Below are positions 12,506 through 23,865 of a stretch of 64,000 nucleotides of DNA, piece by piece. The notes under the pieces are model-generated. The model was not told where the DNA came from. It worked only from the letters and a program-made list of their open reading frames with translations, and searched no databases. This stretch comes from Amphiduros pacificus (Eukaryota; Annelida; Polychaeta; Phyllodocida; Hesionidae), in the NCBI GenBank assembly GCA_949316495.1, contig OX439001.1, forward strand, positions 53,978,556 through 54,042,555. Reading direction: 5' to 3'. The position numbers and the translations under genes were made by a program. How positions within the stretch are numbered: the stretch's first letter is position 1; every line of letters begins with the position of its first letter.

Positions 12506-13402
12506 TTATTATAACAAAACATACCGAGTCGGGGAATCTGGGTGAGCGTATTCAGTGAGTTGGTGATGGCGGAAGGATATCCTTCCGCCATCACCAACGA
12601 ACTGAATACGCTCACACAGATGACCCAACGAGGCATGTTTTGTTTTTATACCTCAGAAAACTACTGTATTATGATACATGAAACAAGATATTTATCATTA
12701 AAAACGTTTTGTAAACAAAGCGCACCTCATTTGACCCCGTCACGTGACCCGAAAATAGTGCATACAGCCATAGACTGGTTGCCGCCCTCTGTGTATACAC
12801 GATGTTCTTGACACTCGGTGGGGGACCAGTCTAAAGATGGCCAACGGTAATTATACCTCAGTGATGCACGTATTGATGCGATTTCGAATGAATACGAGCA
12901 TGCCGATTATTTGTAAAGTATTGATTAGTTGGAACTATTTTGCGTCGGCCATCTTTAGACTGGTCCCCCATCGAGTGTCAAGAACATCGTGTATATACAC
13001 AGATGACTGCAACCAGTCTATGGCTGTACGCGCCATTTTCGGGTCACGTGACGGGGTCAAATGAGGTGCGCTTTGTTTACAAATGTTTTTAACGATAAAT
13101 ATCTTGTTTCATGTATCATTTTTTTAAAAATACAGTAGTTGTCTGAGGTATAAAAACAAAACATGCCTCGTCGGGTCAGCTGTGTGAGCGGATTCAGTTC
13201 GTTGGTGATGGCGGACGGATACCCTTCGCCTTCGGCTCAGGGTATCCTTCCGCAATCACCAACTCACTGAATCCGCTCACCCAGCTTCCCGACTCGGTAT
13301 GTTTTGTTATAATAGTTCGCACCCCATGAATACGCTACGAATATTCGGCATGCTCGTATTCATTGGAAATCTCGTCGATACGCGCATCACTGAGGCATAA
13401 AA
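12506..13402. mobile_element. fold-back (long inverted repeat) element with nested palindromes
   Basis: Left arm (about 12506-12843) and right arm (about 12953-13314) are inverted copies around a spacer of about 110 bp. The outer ends match perfectly for more than 20 bp (tattataacaaaacatacc at the left, its complement at the right). Each arm contains its own palindrome: 12543-12612 is centred on GGATATCC with arms of about 32 bp, and the right-arm equivalent has an extra ccttcgccttcgg-type piece at its centre. Positions 13320-13402 are a further inverted copy of the spacer. No transposase frame is present, so this is a non-autonomous fold-back or MITE-like DNA element. No clear target-site duplication was found. 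Confidence 0.8.
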
Positions 13403-13509
13403 TAGGAATGAAATGCTGTGTATCAATTAATCTATTTATTTATTCTTTTCTTTTTATTGATACTTATGACCGCTATCGACGGTGGGTTATCAAAGACCGC
13501 GGTATGTGT

Positions 13510-13642
13510 CGCTCGCTGTCACATGGCGTCTGCAGGCTGTCACTTGGCGTCTGCAGGCTGTCACATGGCGTCTGCAGGCTGTCACATGGAGTCTGCAGGC
13601 TGTGACGTGGCGTCTGCAGGCTGTCACATGGCGTCCCTCTGA
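13510..13642. repeat. 21-bp minisatellite
   Basis: Six copies of a 21-bp unit with core tcacatggcgtctgcagg, directly downstream of the fold-back element. The unit carries a PstI-like ctgcag in every copy. No coding support. Confidence 0.85.
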
Positions 13643-14389
13643 TCTGGTTTAGAATTAATTGTGTTGATATACCACAACCTCCAAAACAAAACAAAAATAT
13701 TATGCCTTTTGATGAAGGGCTCTATAACAAAGGTCACAAAGGTGCCTTTGATCAAGACGTTCGCATGACCACGAGCACAGTTCTTGTCTCTGTGTGGAAC
13801 TTCGGGGCACAGGATCTCTCAATGGTCCCAATCAATATTTTTATATGCAGGTTCGCATGATATTTTTGCATGCAGAAGGTAAACCAACAAGCAACAAAGA
13901 CTTTATCTGGGTGAAAGAATAATGAGAGTTATCATTATTGACAGAAACATGACCAAAGCTCAAACCCAACATAGAAAGTTCATTTATGTTTACAACACCT
14001 TTCTCATATACACCTTTCTTTACACCTTTTTATAATTGTATATATATATATATATTACAAGCACTCAGATAGCAGAATAATTAGTCAATACCAGTTTGTC
14101 GTCTAAAGATGATCATGAGGTATCAATTATCATAGTGTTGATTATCAAATATTAGATATATTGGAGAAGGTCGGATATCAGGCACTTAATCACCAAGCAA
14201 ATAATTAGAAACATGATATGTGACATATCTTAGTTTATATCATATGCATCATCTATCTGATAAAGGTATTCTTTGATACCAAAGATAATATTTGATAATA
14301 CTGATGCAAAACTATTGATCATCACAGAGAATCCTCTCATCTGTCCTTGCAATTAGTGCAATATTTGCATATTATGTTTGCTATATCAA
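13643..14389. other. intergenic, no gene seen
   Basis: Short frames only. A (TA)n run lies at about 14038-14055. Confidence 0.35.
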
Positions 14390-15135
14390 AGCATTTGGAG
14401 TTATCTACTGTACCCATCTACATCTATCTACATTTATAAGTATACTTGGCAAAACCAATTGCCATCCCGCCGAGAGTACAACATTGTACTAGGGGGTGCA
14501 ACTGGTCTATACCAGCTGCTTGACACCAGGTTTTACACTCTAGCAAGGGAGTTCCTGAACGATGCCGAGCTTCCTGTTTCCAATGTAGTTAAATAAGGGG
14601 GATTAATGTTATTGCAGTCAGTCACGATTTTCGGGAAAAGCTGTATTTATAGGGGTCACAGCTTGTTGCTATTTCTGTATAGCGATTTCCATAGTTTTTC
14701 CTTGTAGAAGCTGATTCCATTTTGTTCTGGAAGTTTCAAGGCTATTTCACCATTTATAGCCTTGTACAATAAAGCCAGTCTTTGATTTCTCCTTCTCCCT
14801 GCTAGGGAATGTGATTTTAGGTCTTTCAAGATTTTAGTTACAGTGCCTGTTTCTCTCTACCAATTGCCAGACACAAATCTCACAGCTCATTTTTGTACTG
14901 ATTCTATTCAATCTATATTGGTATTGTAGGCAGCCTCTTTGATATTTCCTGGCTTCTTACAAAACCCAGTACTTGATTCGCTTTGCAGACAATGTTGTTA
15001 ATATGTTGATCCCATTTCATATCTATTTGGAGCTCAACTCCGAGGTAGGAATGATGTTCAACATTTTGCAAGATGTGACCAATTAAAGTATATTTTCTTG
15101 TATCAAGAGTATAGTTTTTTTCTTAAGAACTCCAC
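14390..15135 (-). mobile_element. 5'-truncated LINE with 3' end (second LINE family)
   Basis: Read on the minus strand, about 15070-14920 encodes YLGVELQIDMKWDQHINNIV followed by CKANQVLGFV, the thumb/C-terminal signature of non-LTR reverse transcriptases. The frame then degenerates. The segment 14600-14395 is the 3' untranslated tail, ending in a tgtagatagatgtaga-like terminus. The same tail recurs at 23866-24290, 40148-40206 and 41393-41515, which defines the 3' end of this family. It is distinct from the LINE at 29.6-34.7 kb. Broken by stops and frame changes; old. Confidence 0.7.
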
Positions 15136-15983
15136 TCCTAATCCTCATTATTAATATGCGGTTTAAAAATGATACTGTCAAAGTATCTAGGGTATCAAAC
15201 AAAGTTCATCAATCTTGCACATTAAGATATTCCTCATCAGAATAAAATTGAAAAAGGGATTTAAAATATGTTTAACAGTGAAAGATCTATAATATTCCTC
15301 TTGGCAAATCTCGCAGTGTTTTAGTTTATACCCAAAAAGGGTTTAATTATTTCCTTTATTTTGATAAAGGTTGGTGGTATTCATGCTTGTCGATGGTATC
15401 GAAGTAGTTGATGGTATTCATGCTATGAATGTACTGTAAACAAGATTGGAATGCGTTTAGCCTTAGGACGCATGTTAATCACAAAAATCCATGTCACTTC
15501 TGTAACAAGAAAGTCTTTCTTAAAAAAAAGAAATTTGTACAGTTTCCTTTTTGAAAATGGTATTTATATTTTCTCATCATTTTGAAGTTGCCGTAAATTA
15601 TAGACGTCATTGACTAGCTCGTGCAGTGAGCTACAAGTAAACAATACACACATGCTGCCGACCCACTCATCTACACAAATAACTGACGTATACACATTAG
15701 CCCTGGTCGTCTCTGATCATTATAGTTTACAGTATGTTATAATATAGTGAATACGATAACATATTTTTTATTGCTGCTCTAAGAGCTGTATACAAAAATC
15801 AGTTTTATCACTTTTAGTATTAAAATGAAAGAAGAGGATAGAATTGAGTTTAGATAGAAATAGAATGAAGCCAGATGGAGAGATTGATGTAGCCAGAATG
15901 AAGTTAGACCAAGACTCCAAGGTTTACTAAATGCAGTCACTGGTGTCTACTGGAAATAAATATAACTTGCTAATCTAAATAAC
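15136..15983. other. no gene seen
   Basis: May include a further degraded part of the LINE to the left, but no protein motif could be read with confidence. Confidence 0.3.
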
Positions 15984-16292
15984 GACAGTTATTTTGTTTG
16001 TTTGTTTGTTTGTTTGGGGCTTTACATCACTTTCAACATTATTTCAGTCATTTGGTGGTGAGACCTCCTTGTAGCAGATATAGTGCTGCCTCACTGAATT
16101 GTCATGTCGCAGTTCCTTGACATGACATCCCACCCGGTCACAGATTTACAAGGACAACGTGTTAAACCTTTTGGCACGGACCTCAGCTCATATGATAAAT
16201 TGTATCATGAGTTCAATCCCGGCACGGCCGGGGTTCGAACCCACAACCTTTGGATCACCACAGAGGAACTGGTGCTAATAAGTGACAGTTAT
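15984..16292 (-). mobile_element. tRNA-derived SINE with 9-bp target-site duplication
   Basis: The body runs from 16283 (5') to 15993 (3') on the minus strand, flanked by perfect direct repeats GACAGTTAT at 15984-15992 and 16284-16292. Near the 5' end the minus strand has a B box in a T-arm-like context (GTGGGTTCGAACCCC, about 16225-16240). The 3' end is a (CAAA)n tail, seen on the plus strand as (TTTG)n at 15993-16015. The central region (ctttcaacattatttcagtc) resembles a block I recall from widespread molluscan SINEs. The A box is weak. The intact duplication shows a clean retrotransposition event. Confidence 0.85.
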
Positions 16293-16969
16293 AAAGGTTT
16301 ATAGTTGAAAAAGAAAAAAACAGGAAAACAAGAAAGTAACAGAAACCAGTTTTATAAAGGTTAATACCAGCAAGCATAATATGAGGCAATAAATGATGTA
16401 ATTATGAATGAATTGCAGCAAGATTATGATATCAATATAATTTGTATGCATAGAGGGAACAATTAACGGAAAATTAGGGGTAATCAAAGATCTTTTTGCA
16501 TTTATAGATCTTTTGTCTTTGATATTTTGGAAGAATGATGACAGTTCAAAGTTACTATATCATTATACCAAGGAACAATCTTATTCTTGTCTCACTTATC
16601 TTTTTGAATTCGGAGATTTTGAATATGATAATTATAAATAATCTTGCAGTGTGTGCATACGAAATTTGCATGTAAAGAAATATGAAAGGTTATTGCAGAG
16701 CAATAGGAAAATAATTGAGACACAAACGAAATAATTGCAGAGGTAAATATTAGACCCGACCACCACTTTTTAGAAAATAATAAATACATTTCCTGAAAAT
16801 ATATGTTTTATAAATATCTACATTGTTCATTTTTAATGTTAGTGTCAGTTATGGCTGGAATGGCAATATCGTTTTATCATATCTTGTGATCATCGTTGTA
16901 AAAGGGACCTGTGACTCAAAGGGGTACGTCTTTAACCTTGGATTATAATGAATGGAGTTGTGATGCCAT
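16293..16969. other. intergenic, no gene seen
   Basis: Low-complexity AT-rich DNA with short unsupported frames. Confidence 0.35.
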
Positions 16970-17612
16970 AATAATAATAATAATTTTTTTCTATAGCGCT
17001 ATATCAGACAGAGTCTGCTCATGGTGCTTACGCAAATAATGTTCTCTAAACAAATGAGTCTTTAAATGCTTTTTAAAGGTGTCCATCGTCTTACAGTTTT
17101 TCACTGTAGGGGGCAGGGCATTCCAGACTTTTGGCGCATATGCAGCAAAAGCCCTATCACCATATGTTCTTAAATTAGTTTTGGGTATTATGTATTCATT
17201 TTTTGAGGCAGATCTAAGATTTTTTTTCGCTTGTTTTAATTTAGTTTTTTAGATACTCAGGGGGCCCTGCCATTTTGTATTTTCCATGTGAGGAGAGCAA
17301 TTTTAAAATCAATTCTAGCTTCAACCGGCAGCCAATGTAATTCCATTAGTTTTTTTGTGATATGACCCCTCCTACTTATTTTCCCTACTACCCTAGCAGC
17401 CGCATTTTGAAGTTTTTGGAGTTTTGCCAGTTCACATCTAGGCATGCCTGCCAGTAGAGAATTACCATAGTCCAGTGTAGAAGTGATAAATGCGTGAGCC
17501 AATGTGTTAAAGGTCTTTTCATCTATACAGCCTCTAATTCTCGCCAGATCTTTCAAATGATAATATCCATTTTTGCATATTTCCCTAATTTGTGGTTTCA
17601 TTGACAGCTCCT
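16970..17612 (-). mobile_element. 5'-truncated copy of the CR1/L2-like LINE
   Basis: The minus-strand frame 17601-17257 is clearly related to the C-terminal RT region of the LINE at 29.6-34.7 kb; shared segments include TLDYGNSLLAG, CELAKLQKLQNAAARVVGK and LMELHWLPV. The 3' end has the same tagcgctatatcaga hairpin-like segment and a (TTA)n tail at 16970-16985. The coding part ends early, and the 3'-terminal about 60 residues of the full element lie in broken frames. Typical 5'-truncated insertion. The protein distance suggests a related subfamily rather than a fresh copy. Confidence 0.85.
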
Positions 17613-17949
17613 GTGTTTGGCCATAAGGTCAAAGGTGCTAAGGTCAAAGGTGCTAAGGTCAAAGGTGCTACTTTTATGCTGTGCAGGTAAACGAATTAAT
17701 TGATTTACCTGACGGAGATTCTTTCTGTGAAATCTTATCAGATGATGATGTAAATGAAATGATTGAAGCAATTTGTGTAACGTGAAACCCTGAGCTAATT
17801 CTATGTACTTTGTTTTTATTTTTACTCATTTTTTTCCTCAATAGTCTATCTGTCAGCCAAAAGCTGTCGCATGCCCAATCTCAGTCACAAGATGTGGATT
17901 ACAGTTTTTCAGAGAACTTGACAGCTCTTTGTTTTTGCACTTTGGCTAG
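17613..17949. other. short direct repeat and a possible coding relic
   Basis: At 17625-17665 a 15-bp unit (aaggtcaaaggtgct) repeats three times. At 17697-17784 the plus strand reads LPDGDSFCEILSDDDVNEMI and then a stop; the acidic composition recalls N termini of some transposases, but nothing supports a gene. Confidence 0.3.
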
Positions 17950-20025
17950 AATTTGGCTACTTGTGTCCCAAACATGTGTCCCAGCTTCATTGTTTCAAAC
18001 ATACCCTCCAGCAATAGTGTCCTAAACATACCTTACAGCTTCAGTGCCCCAAACATACCCTCCAGCTTCAGTGTCCAAAACATACCCTCCAGCATCAGTG
18101 TCCCAAACATACCCTCCAGCTTCAGTGTCCCAAACATACCCTCCAGCTTCAGTGTCCCAAACATACCCTCCACCAATAGTGTCCAAAACATACCCTCCAG
18201 CTTCAGTGTCCTAAACATACCCTCCAGCTTCAGTGTCCCAAACATACCCTCCAGCTTCAGTGTCCCAAACATACCCTCCAGCTTCAGTGTCCCAAACATA
18301 CCCTCCAGCTTCAGTGTCCCAAACATACCCTCCAGCGATAGTGTCCCAAACATACCCTCCAGCTTCAGTGTCCCAAACATACCCTCCAGCTTCAGTGTCC
18401 CAAACATACCCTCCAGCTTCAGTGTCCCAAACATACCCTCCAGCTTCAGTGTCCCAAACAAGCCCTCAAGCTTCAGTGTCCCAAACATACCCTCCAGCTT
18501 CAGTGTCCCAAACATACCCTACAGCTTCAGTGTCCCAAACATGCCCTCCAGCTTCAGTGTCCCAAACATACCCTCCACCAATAGTGTCCAAAACATACCC
18601 TCCAGCTTCAGTGTCCTAAACATACCCTCCAGCTTCAGTGTCCCAAACATCCCCTCCAGCTTCAGTGTCCCAAACATGACCTCCAGCTTCAGTGTCCCAA
18701 ACATACCCTCCAGCTTCAGTGTCCCAAACATACCCTCCAGCGATAGTGTCCCAAACATACCCTCCAGCTTCAGTGCCCCAAACATACCCTCCAGCTTCAG
18801 TGTCCCAAACATCCCCTCCAGCTTCAGTGTCCTAAACATACCCTACAGCTTCAGTGGCCCAAACATACCCTCCAGCTTCAGTGTCCCAAACATCCCCTCC
18901 AGCTTCAGTGTCCCAAACATGCCCTCCAGCTTCAGTGTCCCAAACATACCCTCCAGCTTCAGTGTCCCAAACATACCCTCCACCAATAGTGTCCAAAACA
19001 TACCCTCCAGCTTCAGTGTCCTAAACATACCTTACAGCTTCAGTGCCCCAAACATACCCTCCAGCTTCAGTGTCCCAAACATGCCCTCCAGCTTCAGTGT
19101 CCCAAACATGCCCTCCAGCTTCAGTGTCCCAAACATACCCTCCAGCTTCAGTGTCCCAAACATACCCTCCACCAAGTGTCCAAAACTTACCCTCCAGCTT
19201 CAGTGTCCTAAACATACCTTACAGCTTCAGTGCCCCAAACATACCCTCCAGCTTCAGTGTCCCAAACATACCCTCCAGCTTCAGTGTCCCAAACATACCC
19301 TCCACCAATAGTGTCCAAAACATACCCTCCAGCTTCAGTGTCCTAACCATACCTTACAGCTTCAGTGTCCCAAACATGCCCTCCAGCTTCAGTGTCCCAA
19401 ACATGCCCTCCAGCTTCAGTGTCCCAAACATGCCCTCCAGCTTCAGTGTCCCAAACATACCCTCCAGCTTCAGTGTCCCAAACATACCCTCCACCAATAG
19501 TGTCCAAAACATACCCTCCAGCTTCAGTGTCCTAAACATACCTTACAGCTTGGGTGTCCCAAACATACCTTACAGCTTCAATGTCCCAAACATGCCCTCC
19601 AGCTTCAGTGTCCCAAACATACCCTACAGCTTCAGTGTCCAAAACATACCCTCCAGCTTCAGTGTCCTAAACATACCCTCCAGCTTCAGTGTCCCAAACA
19701 TACCCTACAGCTTCAGTGTCCCAAACATACCCTCCAGCTTCAGTGTCCCAAACATACCCTCCAGCTTCAGTGTCCCAAACATACCCTCCACCAATAGTGT
19801 CCAAAACATACCCTCCAGCTTCAGTGTCCCAAACATACCCTCCACCAATAGTGTCCAAAACATACCCTCCAGCTTCAGTGTCCTAAACATACCTTACAGC
19901 TTGGGTGTCCCAAACATACCTTACAGCTTCAATGTCCCAAACATACCCTCCAGCAAGTGTCCCAAACATATCCTCCAATGATAGTGTCCCAAACATACCC
20001 TCTAGCTTCAGTGTCTTAAAGACAC
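17950..20025. repeat. 27-bp minisatellite with higher-order structure, about 76 copies
   Basis: About 2.07 kb of a 27-bp unit with core ccagcttcagtgtcccaaac. A marker variant (caccaatagtgtccaaaaca followed by a unit with tgtcctaaac) recurs at about 18170, 18570, 18980, 19300, 19490, 19790 and 19850. This shows that blocks of many units were duplicated together. On the minus strand each unit contains a GAGGGTATGT motif, which fits a vertebrate/invertebrate 5' splice-site consensus. The unit is a multiple of three, so long open frames are artefacts. Confidence 0.92.
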
Positions 20026-21246
20026 CCAACCAGATATGAAACTTAGTATTGAGATCACGCAACAAACCACAAACACCAAACCTATTTGTATAATGTACAT
20101 GTATGCATACTTTTGAGTGCAAAGTTCAGCTTTATTTAGGTGCAAAGTTAAGCTGTATTTAAGTACAAATTTTAATGGTATTTCCTTATATCATATGACT
20201 GATAATCAGGTGAGTGCTTAATGTAGCATTTTCAAATTTGAGGTTTGGTATGCTACTTTTGCGACCATAATAATTTACATTAATAATATGAAGTAATTTA
20301 CAAGGTCCATACAATTAAAGATGAGGAATGTTTTTTGCTCCTTGGTCATTTACATAGTCATAAAATGTGTCAATACTGTAACTAGGAGGGGTAATAATAG
20401 TATTATTTTCATTGATGCCCACCTCTATATTAAGTACAAAAAAAAAGTTACAACAAGCAACTCAAAAAGAAGTACTGATCACAGCTGACACTGCATACTT
20501 AGACACCAGAATATGTATCGATGAGCATTGATGGAAAAAGGAGTAAATCAGAATTAATTTGCTTCATTAAAAAGACCACCCCAAAAAAAAAAAAAAAAAA
20601 AACAAAACAAAAAAAACAAAAACAAAAATAAACAAAAACAAAACTCCAACACATTCCATTTCCCCTCCACGACACGAGAAACATTTTTTTGGACCAAATA
20701 GGAAAGTTAGATTTTCAGATCCACTTGCCCTGTTATGGAATATGATTTCTTTAAATCTTTGACAAAAAATGCTCATAAACAAGTTCTCTTGTTAATCCGT
20801 ATCCTGTTTGACCGTGCCTGCTCAACTGTGATTTCAATTAATTTGCTAACTTTCTACTTCTCCTTTTAACATTAGTTTGTTCTTCACAGGTTGATATAGT
20901 CTTCATGGAGATTTGATGAATTCGGAGCCATTACAGGTGAACAGCAATCCTAAACAAGCATTCTATGGGGTTTAATTTCTGAACACATAATATTACATCA
21001 ATATGGCCAACTTTTAATATTTCAAAATGTGGCATACTGCTTATCTATCAACCAGGTTTCAATATAAACTGTCAATCAAATCTATATCAAGCTACAACTG
21101 TCAATCTGATCTTGATCATGTTGTAGCATATTGAGTAAACCATTATAATTGGCATTAACATTAAAAGCATTTTGTTACTGGATATGCCAAGCTGACAATG
21201 AACAGTTCATGATATACATTTGATGGCACATGCTGAATGTTTATGT
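20026..21246. other. downstream flank/3' UTR side of the Mab-21 gene
   Basis: Contains an A-rich tract at 20584-20645 on the plus strand (A runs broken by single C). No other gene seen. The 3' end of the minus-strand Mab-21 transcript should fall in the right part of this stretch, but no AATAAA close to the stop codon could be identified. Confidence 0.35.
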
Positions 21247-23580
21247 TCACTTCCATAGAGCTATATGAGATTCCAGGAATGTGTAGGCCAGGGACACCAA
21301 GCCCACAATGACTGCCACCTTGACTCCCTCCTTCATTCTTCTCCAAGTCTCTCCGTATTTCATGGACCATATCTTGAGAGCGGCCACGTTCCTCGGTCCG
21401 CGGATAGGGAAGAGAGCCTGGCACAGATGCAGGGCCAGGAAGGCTTCATCGCGACACCCAAGCTGCTCGTAACAATTGGCCAGAATCATGAAATAGGACA
21501 CGTTTCTCTTGTCGTTGTCATCTGGCATGACCTCCAGTTCACACACTCTCTCTAAGTTACGCAAGATGCGCTTAGCTTCATCCTGGTCACGTACCGCAGC
21601 GTGACATAAGGCAAGAAGGAAGCTGGCATGGAAGTTGGCACTAAATATGGCGACACTATTTTCTCCTAGTACCGGACTTATCGCCAGTCTCATACATCCT
21701 GCCATGCTTTCATGGGCTGTCGGCCGCAACAGTCTTGAGTAAACAATGTCATGAGTGAACAGTTTATTGTCCCACATATGCCACAATCTCACTGCAAATT
21801 CTCCCTTCTCCTTGGCCAAAGCTTGTAAGTGTGTATTGTCTGGATCGAGTTCTGATTCCTCCCATATGATGGGAGATCTGCTAAGATTCCTGATGACGGT
21901 CTCCAGTAGCTCCTTGGCTTCAGCAGCTTGGCTCCGATGAAGCAGGAAGTTCGCCAGTCTCACTCTACCAAGGCTTCGATCCATGCAATGCGTCAATCGG
22001 AGAAGCTCCTCTGACTTTCCCATATAATAGGCTTTCTCCTGTTTGCTGGTGATTCTTAATGCCTTGGCATGGTAGAGCATTCCGAGGTTATTCTGTATAA
22101 GATCGAGGAAGGGCAGGGCGTGTTCCTTACTTGCCCCTGCCAGGTCATCAACCACTCTCAGGATCTCTCTGTGTATAATCATTGTTTCATCCAGAGTGAA
22201 CCTTTGTAACCTTGCATGCGAAGACAACACATAAAATCTGGCTGTTTCCTGAAAACTCTCCCACAATCTCTCTGGTAATTTTGATTTCAATACAAGAGAC
22301 AATCTAAAATTCCAGTCTTTTGCTTGTTCTTGGACGTGCACCTCATCCAATGAATTCACATGGATGTGGTTTTGTGATATAAATGCTTGCATCGGGAGCT
22401 TGGTGGATTCAAGCAGTATACCAGGCAGCAGATTATGCATAATATGTTCTATCTGCTCCGTCAGAGACTCAAGTTCAGCTGCTTTGAGGTGCTCAAATCT
22501 GTTACAATCATCAATAAAATAGTTGGGCAGATTTCGATTTTTAAACATACTACTGATTTGTTTTAACACATTTAATACAGATTCGGTCAATCTTATTGGA
22601 ATCTCACCCTTCTTTGGATATTGTTCAAAAGCCCAAAATAATAGGTATTTCAAATCTTGTTGGGAACAATATTTCTTGAATGCAGGTTTATCATAAAGCA
22701 AACTAGTAACTATATAATATGTCTTCCTTTGTACAGGGGACATTGAGGCAAACAATTTTTTCTCTGCATCCATGAAGTTGAAGGTCCATTCACAATCTTC
22801 CAAGGAGTTATCTTTCCCTGGACTCGGGATAACATGACATCCACGGTCTATAATTTGAGTAATAAGAATCCTTGATGGCCATCCAGAATTCCTCTTTCGA
22901 ATTACAAATTCTTTTGCACAGTCTGGCCACTCAGGACAAAGAAACGCTGGGATTGAATGAAAGGCATGTATCTGATGTGGAGAATTTCTGTCTTCAGTTT
23001 CATCTTTCTGCACTGCATTACCCTCTAATGGTATATCCAGTATAACTGCTTTATGTGATGTCAGGATCCGTGTGCCTTGTTGTTTGAATGCTTGAAGCAC
23101 AGCCCTTGCAGATAGATGGAATTTAACAGTATCACTCTGGTCTTTGAGTACCTGTGCTGAGTGTTCTGAGAAGGTCATACCAAATGAACCCTGAAGCATA
23201 TGTGAATGAGTGCGAGCTGACATCCATAATTTAACTTTACCCTGTGACGTCACCTGGCCCAGGTAAAACAATAACGGTCTCTTAGTTTTGTACTGGAGAG
23301 ATGAGTCTTGCAGTACCAGGGAATGGCTGTGTACACATAAAACCTGCTGTTTTTGTGGGGAGAGTTGCTCTACACAAAGGTTTTTGTTATTCTCAGAGTA
23401 AGCATATGTGAGTAAAGGTACATCTCCACTGAATCCAGCCCCGGTCAGAGTGTAGTCGAAATGGGGGTCAGTGTAGCAGAGGTTGGTCAGGGTTGCTAGG
23501 CTGTCATAGAACTGACACCAGGTGGCACTCACATTGTCATTCAAAACTGTTTCCAGAGAATCTTCCAGCATTTGATCCAT
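21247..23580 (-). CDS. Mab-21-domain protein with degenerate nucleotidyltransferase motif and C-terminal membrane anchor
   Basis: One coding exon, acceptor TTTTCCCACAG ending at 23600 and exon start at 23599, encodes 777 residues from the ATG at 23580. Residues about 215-330 match the C-terminal half of Mab-21/cGAS-like proteins (PEWPDCA, SGWPS, GCHVIP, EWTFNF, AEKKL). The expected N-terminal nucleotidyltransferase signature (G-S followed by acidic pairs) is replaced by GAGFSGDVPLL at about 47-57, so known metal-dependent chemistry looks unlikely. Residues about 400-740 are helical and TPR-like (AFLALHLCQALFP, LANCYEQLGCRDEA). A hydrophobic stretch at about 754-772 followed by a short tail suggests a membrane anchor. 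Molluscs carry many Mab-21 genes, some acting in nucleic-acid sensing; a role here is inference. An untranslated first exon lies upstream. Confidence 0.85.
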   Translation of the reverse strand: MDQMLEDSLETVLNDNVSATWCQFYDSLATLTNLCYTDPHFDYTLTGAGFSGDVPLLTYAYSENNKNLCVEQLSPQKQQVLCVHSHSLVLQDSSLQYKTKRPLLFYLGQVTSQGKVKLWMSARTHSHMLQGSFGMTFSEHSAQVLKDQSDTVKFHLSARAVLQAFKQQGTRILTSHKAVILDIPLEGNAVQKDETEDRNSPHQIHAFHSIPAFLCPEWPDCAKEFVIRKRNSGWPSRILITQIIDRGCHVIPSPGKDNSLEDCEWTFNFMDAEKKLFASMSPVQRKTYYIVTSLLYDKPAFKKYCSQQDLKYLLFWAFEQYPKKGEIPIRLTESVLNVLKQISSMFKNRNLPNYFIDDCNRFEHLKAAELESLTEQIEHIMHNLLPGILLESTKLPMQAFISQNHIHVNSLDEVHVQEQAKDWNFRLSLVLKSKLPERLWESFQETARFYVLSSHARLQRFTLDETMIIHREILRVVDDLAGASKEHALPFLDLIQNNLGMLYHAKALRITSKQEKAYYMGKSEELLRLTHCMDRSLGRVRLANFLLHRSQAAEAKELLETVIRNLSRSPIIWEESELDPDNTHLQALAKEKGEFAVRLWHMWDNKLFTHDIVYSRLLRPTAHESMAGCMRLAISPVLGENSVAIFSANFHASFLLALCHAAVRDQDEAKRILRNLERVCELEVMPDDNDKRNVSYFMILANCYEQLGCRDEAFLALHLCQALFPIRGPRNVAALKIWSMKYGETWRRMKEGVKVAVIVGLVSLAYTFLESHIALWK

Positions 23581-23865
23581 TATGCTGAATGTGTCCAGCC
23601 TGTGGGAAAAACATAAAAACATCATAAATAATTGAGTGTGGACACTCCACAGATTTTTTCAGAAAAAAATGATTTTTAACAACTTTTCAGGCATGCATAT
23701 TTTTACAATTTTAATGACAGCATTTGGCAATACAAAGTAATACAAATACTTAGCAACCAAATTTATGAATGGTTTCCATAAGGTTCAAAATGAGGGAAAT
23801 TGCAAAGGCTGTTGGAAGGGGCTCGATCCAGACTGATCTGACACTGGAGAATGGAAGCCTGAACA

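Noticed and set aside
17697-17784. Possible transposase N terminus (acidic S-D-D-D stretch)
   Set aside because: Only 28 codons, no downstream domain and no inverted repeats.
17953-19981. Open frames of 452 and 312 codons rich in P-S-S-F-S-V repeats
   Set aside because: Products of the 27-bp unit being divisible by three; frames are open on both strands and end with unit-length changes.
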